Below, one piece after another: positions 46,256-55,206 of a DNA stretch of 64,000 nucleotides (position 1 is the first letter of the stretch; each line of letters begins with the position of its first letter). A program made the translations under genes and the position numbers. The stretch comes from Jejubacter calystegiae (GTDB lineage: Bacteria; Pseudomonadota; Gammaproteobacteria; Enterobacterales; Enterobacteriaceae). A model generated the notes under the pieces. That model saw only the letters and a program-made list of their open reading frames with translations. It had not been told where the DNA came from and made no database searches. The DNA is taken from assembly GCF_005671395.1 (NCBI RefSeq), contig NZ_CP040428.1:1240001-1304000 (forward strand). Reading direction: 5' to 3'.

Positions 46256-48874
46256 ATGTCAGAAATCAGCCGCGCCGTACTGTTCGGCAAACTGGATACG
46301 CTGTTATTTACCTCGCTTGAGAGCGCCACCGCCTTCTGTAAGCTGCGCGGCAACCCGTATGTGGAGCTGGCGCACTGGCTGCATCAACTGATGCAGCAAC
46401 AGCAGGGCGACCTGCAACAGCTTATTCAGCATCTTTCTCTGGACGAAGAGGCGCTGGCTCGCGATATTGTGGCGGCGCTGGACCAGTTGCCGCGCGGCGC
46501 CAGCTCGGTGTCCGATCTTTCTGAACATATCGATAACGCCGTGGAGCGCGCCTGGGTTTATGGTTCGCTGAAGTTCGGCGTCAACCGCATTCGCGGCGGG
46601 CACCTGCTGATCGGCATTCTGAAAACCTGGAGCCTGGCCAGCGTACTGCGCGGTATCTCGCCGCAGTTTGAGCGGCTGAGCGCCGATGCGTTGATCGACA
46701 GCTTTGACGAAGTCTTTGCCGGCAGTAAAGAGGAACAGCAGGCGACGGCGGCTGGCACGGAAGAGGTGGCGCCTGCCGCAGGGAAAGGGGCGTTGACGCA
46801 GTACGGTCAGGACCTGACTGCCCGGGCGCGGGACGGCAAAATCGACCCGGTGGTGGGGCGCGATGAAGAGATTCGCCAGATGGTGGATATCCTGATGCGC
46901 CGCCGTCAGAACAACCCGCTGCTGACCGGCGAAGCCGGGGTAGGGAAAACCGCGGTGGTGGAAGGGCTGGCTCGCCGTATTGCCGCCGGGGATGTGCCCG
47001 AATCGCTGCGCGATATTCAGCTATGGCTGCTGGATATCGGCATGTTGCAGGCCGGGGCCGGGATGAAAGGCGAGTTCGAAGCCCGACTGCAATCGCTTAT
47101 CAACGAGGTACAGTCCAGCCCCACGCCGGTGGTGCTGTTTATCGACGAAATCCACACCCTGATTGGGGCCGGTGGCCAGCAGGGGACCGGCGATGCCGCT
47201 AACCTGCTGAAACCGGCGCTGGCCCGCGGTCAGTTGCGTACCATCGGCGCTACCACCTGGGCCGAGTACAAAAAATATATTGAAAAAGACCCGGCGCTGA
47301 CCCGTCGCTTCCAGACCATACAGGTAGCGGAGCCGGATGAAGATAAAGCGGCGCTGATGCTGCGCAGTACCGTTCCGGCGCTGGAAAAACATCACCGGGT
47401 GCTACTGCTGGATGAAGCGGTAAGCGCCGCCGTGAAACTTTCGCACCGCTATATTCCGGCGCGCCAGTTACCGGATAAAGCCGTGGCGCTGCTCGACACC
47501 GCCTGCGCCCGCGTTGCGGTTAGCCAGAGCGCACCGCCGTCGCAACTGGAAGCCTGCCAGCAGCGTATTGCCGCCCTGGAGGTGGAAAAAGAGATTGCCG
47601 GTCGTGAGGCGAAAGTCGGCGTAGGCGATCCAGTGCGGATCAAGGCTCTGGAGGCAAAGCTTGCGGACGAGCAGGCGCAAAATGAGGCGCTGACCCAGCG
47701 CTGGCAGCAGGAGCGCGCGCTGGTGGACGAGATTATCGCGCTGCGTGGGGAATTACAGCAGGCCGAAGAAGAAGACGAAGCGCAGGCGGAGATTCGCGCC
47801 ACGCTGGATGCGCGTCAGCAGGCGCTGAACGAACTGCAGGGCGAAGCGCCGCTGCTGTTTGCCGCCGTGGACGCAAGCGTTGTGGCGGCAGTGGTTTCCG
47901 ACTGGACCGGCATTCCGCTGGGCCGCATGGTCAAAAATGAGATCGACTCGGTGCTGAATCTGGCCGATACCCTGAATCAGCGGGTGATTGGCCAGCGTCA
48001 CGGCCTGGAGCAGATAGCCCGCCGGGTGCGTACCGCCCGGGCGCGGCTTGACGATCCCAATAAGCCGGTGGGGGTCTTTATGCTGTGCGGACCGTCCGGC
48101 GTTGGTAAAACCGAAACTGCCCTGGCGCTGGCGGAGTCGCTGTACGGCGGCGAGCAGAACGTTATCACCATCAATATGAGTGAATTCCAGGAGGCGCACA
48201 CCGTCTCTACCCTGAAGGGGGCGCCTCCGGGTTACGTCGGTTACGGCGAAGGCGGCGTGCTGACCGAAGCGGTACGGCGTCGGCCCTACAGCGTGGTACT
48301 GCTGGATGAGATCGAAAAGGCGCATCCGGACGTGCATGAAATCTTCTTCCAGGTCTTCGATAAGGGCTGGATGGAGGACGGCGAAGGCCGTCACATCGAT
48401 TTCCGTAACACCATTATTATTCTGACCTCCAATGTCGGCACCGATCTGATTAGCGCCATGTGCGCCGATCCAGAACTGATGCCGGAGCCGGAGGCGCTGA
48501 CCGGCGCTCTGCGCCAGCCGCTGTTGCAGGTCTTCCCACCGGCGCTATTGGGGCGTCTGCTGGTGGTGCCTTACTACCCGCTCAGCGACGCCATGCTGGC
48601 GGAGATTGTGCGCCTGCAACTGGGCCGCATTCAGCGCCGCCTGCTGGAAAATCACGGCATCGAAACCGAGGTGGACGACAGCGTAACGGCCCAGGTGGTT
48701 CAGCGCTGCACCGAAGTGGAGTCCGGCGGTCGTATGGTCGACGCCATTCTTACCAACACCCTGCTGCCGCAGATAAGCAAAATGCTGCTGACCGCCAGCG
48801 CCCGGGCAGAAAAATACCAACGCCTGCGCATTACCTTCGAACAGGGTGATTTTCAGTATCAGTTTTCGGCGTAA
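46256..48874 (+). CDS. tssH: TssH (ClpV), AAA+ ATPase that recycles the sheath
   Basis: An 872-residue ClpB-type double AAA+ protein. The N-terminal domain (MSEISRAVLFGKLDTLLFTS) binds the contracted sheath. The first ATPase has Walker A GEAGVGKT at residue 225 and VVLFIDEIHTLIGAGGQ. A middle coiled coil (about 400-530) is rich in Gln and Glu. The second ATPase has GPSGVGKTETALALAE at about 612 and VVLLDEIEKAHPDV. The start at 46256 is preferred over 46244 since GGA lies 8 bases upstream of it. It follows the palindromic repeat, so it may be transcribed at a different level from tssG. Confidence 0.97.
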   Translation: MSEISRAVLFGKLDTLLFTSLESATAFCKLRGNPYVELAHWLHQLMQQQQGDLQQLIQHLSLDEEALARDIVAALDQLPRGASSVSDLSEHIDNAVERAWVYGSLKFGVNRIRGGHLLIGILKTWSLASVLRGISPQFERLSADALIDSFDEVFAGSKEEQQATAAGTEEVAPAAGKGALTQYGQDLTARARDGKIDPVVGRDEEIRQMVDILMRRRQNNPLLTGEAGVGKTAVVEGLARRIAAGDVPESLRDIQLWLLDIGMLQAGAGMKGEFEARLQSLINEVQSSPTPVVLFIDEIHTLIGAGGQQGTGDAANLLKPALARGQLRTIGATTWAEYKKYIEKDPALTRRFQTIQVAEPDEDKAALMLRSTVPALEKHHRVLLLDEAVSAAVKLSHRYIPARQLPDKAVALLDTACARVAVSQSAPPSQLEACQQRIAALEVEKEIAGREAKVGVGDPVRIKALEAKLADEQAQNEALTQRWQQERALVDEIIALRGELQQAEEEDEAQAEIRATLDARQQALNELQGEAPLLFAAVDASVVAAVVSDWTGIPLGRMVKNEIDSVLNLADTLNQRVIGQRHGLEQIARRVRTARARLDDPNKPVGVFMLCGPSGVGKTETALALAESLYGGEQNVITINMSEFQEAHTVSTLKGAPPGYVGYGEGGVLTEAVRRRPYSVVLLDEIEKAHPDVHEIFFQVFDKGWMEDGEGRHIDFRNTIIILTSNVGTDLISAMCADPELMPEPEALTGALRQPLLQVFPPALLGRLLVVPYYPLSDAMLAEIVRLQLGRIQRRLLENHGIETEVDDSVTAQVVQRCTEVESGGRMVDAILTNTLLPQISKMLLTASARAEKYQRLRITFEQGDFQYQFSA

Positions 48875-48901
48875 TCGCCATCATCAGGAGAGTTTTCCAC
48901 T

Positions 48902-50296
48902 ATGCCGGATCGTGAAAACAAGCGCAGCGTGCCTGGCGCGCTGCCGCCCGGATATCGCTTCAACGAGTTTGAAATCGAAGAGGTGATTGGCGGAGGCGGC
49001 TTTGGCATTGTCTATCGCGCAAAGGATCACCAGCTTGAACGCACCATCGCCATTAAGGAATTTATGCCGGCCACCCTCGCGATGCGCGGCGAGGATATGC
49101 GACTGGTGCTGCGCAGCCAGCGCTTTGGCAAGGCCTTCCAGGCCGGGTTGAACAGCTTTATTCAGGAGGCGCGGCTGCTGGCGCGCTTTAATCACCCGAA
49201 CCTGCTGCATGTGCTGCGTTTCTGGGTACAGAACGATACCGCCTATATGGGCACGGTGTTTTACAGCGGAACCACGCTTTCGCGCCTGCGGGAACAGCAT
49301 CCGGAACAGATTGACGAAGCCTGGATCCGCCGAACCCTGCCGATGCTGCTGGGTGCGGTGAAAACCATCCACGATGAAGGATGCCTGCATCGCGATATCT
49401 CGCTGGATAACATCCAGATTCAGGACAATGGTCTGCCGGTGTTGCTCGACTTTGGCTCGGCGCGCCGCAGTATCGGTAACGTCTCGGACGAAACTGAAAC
49501 CATGCTGCGACCGGGCTTTGCGCCGATTGAACAGTACACCGATGATAACGAAAGCGAACAGGGGCCCTGGACCGATATTTATGCGCTGGGAGCGGTGCTT
49601 CATACCCTGATCGTCGGCGCGCCGCCGCCAGTCAGCGTGGTGCGCAGCATCCAGGACAGCTATCAGCCGCTGGCGGAACTGCGCCCCGAAGGCTACTCAC
49701 TGCCGCTGCTGCAGGCGGTGGACCGTGCGCTGGCGCTGCATATTGAGGATCGCCCCCGTTCGGTGGATGAATTTGCCGCGCTTATCGATATGACGGTGGC
49801 GGATGTTGAAGAGGTCGCCAGCGTCAAGCCCACGAATACCATGCTGGCGGTGGTCGAAGAGGAAGAAGAGCCCGAAGAGGAGGTGCGCCCGGCATGGTAT
49901 CCCCTGTGGCAGCGTTACAAGCTGCCGGGCATGGTGGCCGCAGGTGTACTGGCAGGGCTGCTGGTGGGCGGCCTGATGTTCGGCGGTAGCGATGCGCCAC
50001 AAGAGAGCACCGTCGAACCCGACGTGGCCGCTACGCAGTCCGCGCCGCCGCCTCCGGTGGCGAAGGCCGATAAACCTGCCGCCGCGCCGTCCACTGACCC
50101 TGTCGCCAGGGTGCTGGTACGAATGGCGAAAGGGGATGAGCTGCGGGTCAACGATAAGCCGCGCAAAGTGCAGGTCAGCGAAGGAATCGCCGCGCTGGAT
50201 CTGCCGCCAGGCCAGTATCGACTCAGTCTGGGAAGCCAAAGCCAGACGTTGCATATCGACCAGCCGGGCACCTGGCTGGTTAATCTTAAGGGTTAA
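48902..50296 (+). CDS. ppkA: PpkA, membrane Ser/Thr protein kinase of the T6SS
   Basis: A 464-residue Hanks-type kinase. The glycine loop GGGGFGIVYRA is at 30-40, the catalytic lysine is Lys52 in AIKEF, the catalytic loop is HRDISLDN (163-170) and the metal motif is DFGSAR (183-188), so it appears active. A glutamate-rich linker (about 317-328) leads to a single membrane helix near 341-361, followed by a Pro/Ala linker and a small beta-rich periplasmic domain (GDELRVNDKPRKVQVSEGIA). That periplasmic part could sense the envelope and signal to Fha. It starts 27 bases after tssH; a terminator follows. Confidence 0.95.
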   Translation: MPDRENKRSVPGALPPGYRFNEFEIEEVIGGGGFGIVYRAKDHQLERTIAIKEFMPATLAMRGEDMRLVLRSQRFGKAFQAGLNSFIQEARLLARFNHPNLLHVLRFWVQNDTAYMGTVFYSGTTLSRLREQHPEQIDEAWIRRTLPMLLGAVKTIHDEGCLHRDISLDNIQIQDNGLPVLLDFGSARRSIGNVSDETETMLRPGFAPIEQYTDDNESEQGPWTDIYALGAVLHTLIVGAPPPVSVVRSIQDSYQPLAELRPEGYSLPLLQAVDRALALHIEDRPRSVDEFAALIDMTVADVEEVASVKPTNTMLAVVEEEEEPEEEVRPAWYPLWQRYKLPGMVAAGVLAGLLVGGLMFGGSDAPQESTVEPDVAATQSAPPPPVAKADKPAAAPSTDPVARVLVRMAKGDELRVNDKPRKVQVSEGIAALDLPPGQYRLSLGSQSQTLHIDQPGTWLVNLKG

Positions 50297-50304
50297 TTTT
50301 CTGA

Positions 50305-50336
50305 CGCGCGGCCCTGTTGCCGCGCGCCTCTTTTCT
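50305..50336 (+). terminator. Terminator between ppkA and vgrG1
   Basis: CGCGCGGC (50305-50312) pairs perfectly with GCCGCGCG (50319-50326), loop CCTGTT, followed by CCTCTTTTC. It starts 8 bases after the ppkA stop and probably ends most transcription of the structural operon before the vgrG region. Confidence 0.75.
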
Positions 50337-50353
50337 ATTCGGGATTCGCTTCT

Positions 50354-51757
50354 ATGCTAGATCGCATTACCGTCCAGTTACCCGTTCCCGGGCTGCTTTT
50401 CTGGAAACTTTCCGGGCGCGAGGCGCTCTCGGAGCCGTTTGAACTGAGCGTCACGCTGCTGGGCAGCGATGCACGTATTGACCGCAGCAGCCTGCTGGGC
50501 CAGCCGATAACGGTAACCATCCCGACCCGGTCCCTGATGGGCAAGCGCTACCTGAACGGTAAGGTGACCCGGGTGGCGGTAAGCGCGGTGGAGCTGGGCG
50601 GCACCCGCTATGCGGAGTACCGGCTGACCATGGAGCCAGACCTGTGGCCAATGAAGCGCGACCGTAACTTGCGCATCTTCCAGGGTCAGACAGTGCCGCA
50701 GATAGTGAAGGCGCTGCTGGGTGAAAACCAGGTGAACGTGGAAGACAGGCTGACGGGCAGCTACCGCCCCTGGGAGTACTGCGTGCAGTACCAGGAGAGC
50801 AGCCTGGCGTTTATCAGCCGCCTGATGGAGCTGGAAGGTATTGCGTACCACTTCAGCCACGAGGCGGACAAGCACACCCTGGTGCTGACCGATGCCCCCC
50901 AGCAGCACCAGCCGTTCAGCGGTTACGAAAGCATTCCCTATCACGTCAGCCCTTCCGGTGGCAGCACCGACGAAGAGGGCATCAGCCAGTGGGCGCTGGA
51001 GGACAGCGTGACGCCGGGCATCTACAGCCTGGACGACTACGACTTCCGCAAGCCCAACGCCTGGCTGTTCCAGGCTCGCCAGAACCCGGCATCACCGTCG
51101 CCGGGCAGCATCGACGTGTACGACTGGCCGGGGCGCTACGTGGAGCACGGCCACGGGGAATTCTACGCCCGCATCCGTCAGGAGCGCTGGCAGGTGGACC
51201 ACCAGCAGATTCAGGGCACCGGCACTGCCATCGGGGTGGCGCCGGGGTATACCTTCGCCCTGCTGAACGCGCCGTTCTTTAGTGACAACGGCGAATACCT
51301 GACCACGGCGGTGCACTATCAGTTTGAAGAGAACCGTTACGCCAGCGGGGACGGCGGAGAAACCATCCACCGGCTGGACTTTATGGTTATCCCGTCGTCG
51401 GTGGTGTTCCGCCCGGCGCAGGTCACGGCGTGGCCGCGCACCTATGGTCCGCAGACCGCGAAAGTGGTGGGGCCGAAAGGGGAATCGATCTGGACCGATA
51501 AATATGGCCGGATAAAGGTGAAATTCCACTGGGACCGTCAGGCGAAAGGGGACGACACCAGTTCAGGCTGGGTGCGGGTATCCAGCGCCTGGGCGGGCCA
51601 GGGGTTTGGCGGGGTGCAGATCCCGCGGGTCGGCGACGAGGTGGTGATCGACTTTATCAACGGTGACCCGGATCGTCCCATCGTCACTGGCCGGGTCTAT
51701 AACGAAGCCAGCATGCCGCCGTGGGCGCTACCGGCGGCGGCTACCCAGATGGGCTTC
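50354..51757 (+). repeat. vgrG direct repeat, copy 1
   Basis: About 1.4 kb near-identical at nucleotide level to 52396-53799 and 55207-56610, including at synonymous positions. Similarity starts at the start codon and stops abruptly at the TQMGF codons. Differences are few, and some group in short patches: 53464-53474 differs in copy 2, and 50676-50695 and similar short stretches are shared by two of three copies. This is what gene conversion leaves. Confidence 0.9.
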
Positions 51758-52291
51758 CTGAGCCGCAGTAAAGACGGCTCGGCCGATACCGCCAACGCCC
51801 TGCGCTTTGAGGATAAAGCGGGGGAAGAGCAGGTCTGGATCCAGGCCGAGCGCAATATGGACACCAACGTTAAAAATGACGAAACCCATAGCGTTGAGAA
51901 AAACTACACCCACTTCGTGGGAGAAAACGAAGTGCGCAGGGTGGCGAAGAAGCAGGAAACCGGGGTGAAGGAAGATGCCACATCGTTAACCGGAGGCGAT
52001 CGTACCGATAAAGTGGTGAAAAATTTTGTTCTTGGTGCCGGAGATTCACTGCGGCTGGAATGCGGCGAATGCGCCATTGAGCTGACCAAAGGTGGCACCG
52101 TGAATATTATCGGCAAGACCTTTAATTTCACTGCAACGGAGTCGGGTGAAATCAATACCATGAGTGGCCCGCTCAATTTGAACAGCTCTGATAAGACGAT
52201 CGGTGTTCTGCCTCCGAGCGATACTTATGATCAGGAAATTCAGGCCGATGTTGATAGCTTCTTTATTTTTAACTCGGCGCCTAAAGGGTGA
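50354..52291 (+). CDS. vgrG: VgrG1 (TssI), T6SS spike with short unique C-terminus
   Basis: A 645-residue spike protein that caps the Hcp tube. Residues 1 to about 465 (gp27-like and gp5 OB-fold: LLFWKLSGREALSEPFELSV, PKGESIWTDKYGRIKVKFHW, GFGGVQIPRVGDEVVIDFIN) are almost identical to those of the two vgrG genes downstream. After TQMGF at residue 468 it diverges: a different repeat region (SRSKDGSADTANALRFEDKA, GEEQVWIQAERNMDT) ends in a short tail containing ECGECAIELTKGGTVNIIG and a final acidic stretch ending SFFIFNSAPKG. No toxin domain is recognisable in the tail. Unlike VgrG2 and VgrG3 it is not followed by a small membrane protein. Confidence 0.96.
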   Translation: MLDRITVQLPVPGLLFWKLSGREALSEPFELSVTLLGSDARIDRSSLLGQPITVTIPTRSLMGKRYLNGKVTRVAVSAVELGGTRYAEYRLTMEPDLWPMKRDRNLRIFQGQTVPQIVKALLGENQVNVEDRLTGSYRPWEYCVQYQESSLAFISRLMELEGIAYHFSHEADKHTLVLTDAPQQHQPFSGYESIPYHVSPSGGSTDEEGISQWALEDSVTPGIYSLDDYDFRKPNAWLFQARQNPASPSPGSIDVYDWPGRYVEHGHGEFYARIRQERWQVDHQQIQGTGTAIGVAPGYTFALLNAPFFSDNGEYLTTAVHYQFEENRYASGDGGETIHRLDFMVIPSSVVFRPAQVTAWPRTYGPQTAKVVGPKGESIWTDKYGRIKVKFHWDRQAKGDDTSSGWVRVSSAWAGQGFGGVQIPRVGDEVVIDFINGDPDRPIVTGRVYNEASMPPWALPAAATQMGFLSRSKDGSADTANALRFEDKAGEEQVWIQAERNMDTNVKNDETHSVEKNYTHFVGENEVRRVAKKQETGVKEDATSLTGGDRTDKVVKNFVLGAGDSLRLECGECAIELTKGGTVNIIGKTFNFTATESGEINTMSGPLNLNSSDKTIGVLPPSDTYDQEIQADVDSFFIFNSAPKG

Positions 52292-52395
52292 ACTAATTCA
52301 TACAATTCCTGGATCTGATTTGTCAGATGCGGTCTACGCTGACAACTGGGGTTCTTTCGCTATCCATCATCGCCGCCTTAAAAAGGATCGACGTT

Positions 52396-53799
52396 ATGTT
52401 AGAGCGTATTACCGTCCAGTTACCCGTTCCCGGGCTGCTTTTCTGGAAACTTTCCGGGCGCGAGGCGCTCTCGGAGCCGTTTGAACTGAGCGTCACGCTG
52501 CTGGGCAGCGATGCGCGTATTGACCGCAGCAGCCTGCTGGGCCAGCCGATAACGGTAACCATCCCGACCCGGTCCCTGATGGGCAAACGTTACCTGAACG
52601 GCAAAGTAACCCGGGTGGCGGTAAGCGCGGTGGAGCTGGGCGGCACCCGCTATGCGGAGTACCGGCTGACCATGGAGCCGGACCTGTGGCCAATGAAGCG
52701 CGACCGTAACCTGCGCATCTTCCAGGGCCAGACGGTGCCGCAGATAGTGAAGGCGCTGCTGGGTGAAAACCAGGTGAACGTGGAAGACCGTCTGACGGGC
52801 AGCTACCGCCCCTGGGAGTACTGCGTGCAGTACCAGGAGAGCAGCCTGGCGTTTATCAGCCGCCTGATGGAGCTGGAAGGTATTGCGTACCACTTCAGCC
52901 ACGAGGCGGACAAGCACACCCTGGTGCTGACCGATGCCCCCCAGCAGCACCAGCCGTTCAGCGGTTACGAAAGCATTCCCTATCACGTCAGCCCTTCCGG
53001 TGGCAGCACCGACGAAGAGGGCATCAGCCAGTGGGCGCTGGAGGACAGCGTGACGCCGGGCATCTACAGCCTGGACGACTACGACTTCCGCAAGCCCAAC
53101 GCCTGGCTGTTCCAGGCTCGCCAGAACCCGGCATCACCGTCGCCGGGCAGCATCGACGTGTACGACTGGCCGGGGCGCTACGTGGAGCACGGCCACGGGG
53201 AATTCTACGCCCGCATCCGTCAGGAGCGCTGGCAGGTGGACCACCAGCAGATTCAGGGCACCGGCACTGCCATCGGGGTGGCGCCGGGGTATACCTTCGC
53301 CCTGCTGAACGCGCCGTTCTTTAGTGACAACGGCGAATACCTGACCACGGCGGTGCACTATCAGTTTGAAGAGAACCGTTACGCCAGCGGGGACGGCGGA
53401 GAAACCATCCACCGGCTGGACTTTATGGTTATCCCGTCGTCGGTGGTGTTCCGCCCGGCGCAGGTATCGCCCTGGCCGCGCACCTATGGTCCGCAGACCG
53501 CGAAAGTGGTGGGGCCGAAAGGGGAATCGATCTGGACCGATAAATACGGTCGGATAAAGGTGAAATTCCACTGGGACCGTCAGGCGAAAGGGGACGACAC
53601 CAGTTCAGGCTGGGTGCGGGTATCCAGCGCCTGGGCGGGCCAGGGGTTTGGCGGGGTGCAGATCCCACGGGTCGGCGACGAGGTGGTGATCGACTTTATC
53701 AACGGCGACCCGGATCGTCCCATCGTCACAGGCAGGGTGTATAACGAAGCCAGTATGCCGCCGTGGGTATTGCCAGCAGCGGCCACCCAGATGGGCTTT
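52396..53799 (+). repeat. vgrG direct repeat, copy 2
   Basis: The second near-identical copy of the vgrG 5' region. It differs from copies 1 and 3 at a few isolated bases and in one cluster at 53464-53474 (SPWPRT in place of TAWPRT). The repeat-flanked layout makes the region prone to deletion or expansion by homologous recombination. Confidence 0.9.
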
Positions 53800-54657
53800 A
53801 TGACCCGCAGCAAGGACGGGCATATCGATAATGCCAGCCATCTCTACTTTGAAGACAGCCCCGGAGCCGAAATGCTGTCGATGCATTCGGAAAAGGATAT
53901 GCGGGTGACTGTCGAGAACGACCAGAATGTGGCGATTGACGGCAACCGTACCACCACCATTCTGAAAGAGCAGAAGGATGAGGTGACGAAGGCGGCAACC
54001 TTTGATTATTTCGATACCCGTACCACGACGGTGGTGAAGAAAGAAACCAAAACCTTTAAAGGCGGTGAGAAAACAACGATCACTAAAGGGCGCGATCTGG
54101 ATATTAGCGGTGATGATATCGTTAAGGTTAAGGATAAACGCGATACCACTATTACCGGTGATGAATTTCATCATGTGACCGGGAAAATCACTCAGGATTT
54201 TGATGGTGGACAGATCACCAATATCAAGAAAGGCGGGAAGGAAGAGACCATTACTGCCGGTGGGTTAACGGTTAATGTTAATGGTGGTGACTGGACCCAG
54301 AATATAAATAAAGGAAAGATAACTATATATAGTCCACATCAGATTTCAATTACGAGTGAGACCGGAATTGACCTGAAGGCTCCTAAGGCGTTAATTCAAC
54401 CTAAAGTCCATTCGTTGACTATTACGGCGCTCAATGAAGCTATTACAGGGAATAATGTTGCTGTTTCGGGAGTGACGTCAGCCATTTCGACGATGTCTAA
54501 TACTGCAACTTTAGCGGCAGCGACAATTAAGCTAAAAGACTGGTCGAAAACGGTTTTTGAAGTAAAGACGGATAACGTTACTGTTAACCTGGCCATGGCC
54601 AGGATAACCAATACGGTGACACATGTCTCGAATAATACGATATTTATTATAACCTAG
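52396..54657 (+). CDS. vgrG: VgrG2 (TssI) with 120-residue variable tail
   Basis: A 753-residue spike. Residues 1 to about 465 repeat VgrG1 nearly exactly. From TQMGFMTRSKDGHIDNAS onward (about 468-633) it shares a beta-helical repeat region only with VgrG3 (LYFEDSPGAEMLSMHSEKDM, RDTTITGDEFHHVTGKIT). The final 120 residues, from residue 634 after VNVNGGDW, are unique (GIDLKAPKALIQPKVHS, TAISTMSNTATLAAATIKL), AT-rich in coding sequence and predicted beta-rich. The ATG at 52396 follows AAAGGAT; a longer in-frame start would begin in the intergenic spacer. A small membrane protein starts 8 bases after the stop. The tail may load or be a cargo, or extend the beta-helix; I see no known toxin motif. 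Confidence 0.96.
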   Translation: MLERITVQLPVPGLLFWKLSGREALSEPFELSVTLLGSDARIDRSSLLGQPITVTIPTRSLMGKRYLNGKVTRVAVSAVELGGTRYAEYRLTMEPDLWPMKRDRNLRIFQGQTVPQIVKALLGENQVNVEDRLTGSYRPWEYCVQYQESSLAFISRLMELEGIAYHFSHEADKHTLVLTDAPQQHQPFSGYESIPYHVSPSGGSTDEEGISQWALEDSVTPGIYSLDDYDFRKPNAWLFQARQNPASPSPGSIDVYDWPGRYVEHGHGEFYARIRQERWQVDHQQIQGTGTAIGVAPGYTFALLNAPFFSDNGEYLTTAVHYQFEENRYASGDGGETIHRLDFMVIPSSVVFRPAQVSPWPRTYGPQTAKVVGPKGESIWTDKYGRIKVKFHWDRQAKGDDTSSGWVRVSSAWAGQGFGGVQIPRVGDEVVIDFINGDPDRPIVTGRVYNEASMPPWVLPAAATQMGFMTRSKDGHIDNASHLYFEDSPGAEMLSMHSEKDMRVTVENDQNVAIDGNRTTTILKEQKDEVTKAATFDYFDTRTTTVVKKETKTFKGGEKTTITKGRDLDISGDDIVKVKDKRDTTITGDEFHHVTGKITQDFDGGQITNIKKGGKEETITAGGLTVNVNGGDWTQNINKGKITIYSPHQISITSETGIDLKAPKALIQPKVHSLTITALNEAITGNNVAVSGVTSAISTMSNTATLAAATIKLKDWSKTVFEVKTDNVTVNLAMARITNTVTHVSNNTIFIIT

Positions 54658-54665
54658 GGCTCCAT

Positions 54666-55055
54666 ATGTCTATTAAAAACTTTCTTTCAAGCTTATCGGC
54701 TCTGGAGTTGACGTTTATGCTGATTGGTATTGCTATACCAGTCATTTTTATCGTTGTGGTTTTTTTTTCTTCTAGGGGGGCCTCAACCAGCATCCGGTCG
54801 GCAAGGATGTTTTTGAAAAGGAACTCCTGGCCGGGTGAAATTCATCAATCCCGAATTGAATCCTGGCAACAGACCAATACCCGTTATGGAAATAATTACT
54901 TTTTTGACATCTATTTCTATTTGGATGATATGCAGAAATTACATGCTGCCAAAGCATTGATAGAACCCGGGCAAATTCATCTGCTTCGCAAGGGTTTGCC
55001 TATTTCTGTTAAAATCGGGAAAAAAGATCGTATTGCCGTTATGCAAATTGGTTAA
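54666..55055 (+). CDS. Small membrane protein paired with VgrG2
   Basis: A 129-residue protein I do not recognise by name. One strong membrane helix lies at about residues 14-35 (LTFMLIGIAIPVIFIVVVFF). A soluble C-terminal domain follows with alternating polar strands: PGEIHQSRIESWQQTN, YFFDIYFYLDDMQK, PGQIHLLRKGLPISVKIG, KKDRIAVMQIG. This layout resembles DUF3592-type membrane proteins. It starts 8 bases after vgrG2 and is AT-rich compared with its neighbours. The protein after vgrG3 (57477) has the same layout and can be aligned to it, so the two are probably diverged paralogues paired with the two different tails. Immunity to a tail-borne or tail-loaded toxin is the favoured but unproven reading; a chaperone or envelope adaptor is also possible. 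Confidence 0.78.
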   Translation: MSIKNFLSSLSALELTFMLIGIAIPVIFIVVVFFSSRGASTSIRSARMFLKRNSWPGEIHQSRIESWQQTNTRYGNNYFFDIYFYLDDMQKLHAAKALIEPGQIHLLRKGLPISVKIGKKDRIAVMQIG

Positions 55056-55085
55056 GAAACCACGCAGTATTAATTTCAAAAAACC

Positions 55086-55110
55086 ATGAATTATAAAAAC
55101 CATAATTCAT
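55086..55110. repeat. Perfect 9-bp inverted repeat after the VgrG2 cassette
   Basis: ATGAATTAT and ATAATTCAT flank AAAAACC. This AT-rich palindrome lies 31 bases after the small membrane-protein gene and before the terminator, in AT-rich DNA. It could be an operator or a scar of cassette insertion. Confidence 0.4.
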
Positions 55111-55144
55111 CACATTCTGATTCATTATTTCACTATAAAAGAAT

Positions 55145-55168
55145 ACCCTGGCCTACGGGGTGTTTTTT
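55145..55168 (+). terminator. Short terminator before vgrG3
   Basis: ACCC and GGGT form a short stem with a 9-base loop followed by TGTTTTTT. The T-run is good but the stem is only 4 bp, so termination is probably partial. It suggests vgrG3 has its own promoter in 55169-55206 or upstream. Confidence 0.5.
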
Positions 55169-55206
55169 GTAATCGCATTACAGTTGTCTGACGAAGGATT
55201 AACGTC

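Noticed and set aside
52292-52395. A lost small membrane-protein gene after vgrG1
   Set aside because: The 104-base spacer is too short and shows no hydrophobic segment in any frame; VgrG1 simply lacks the partner.
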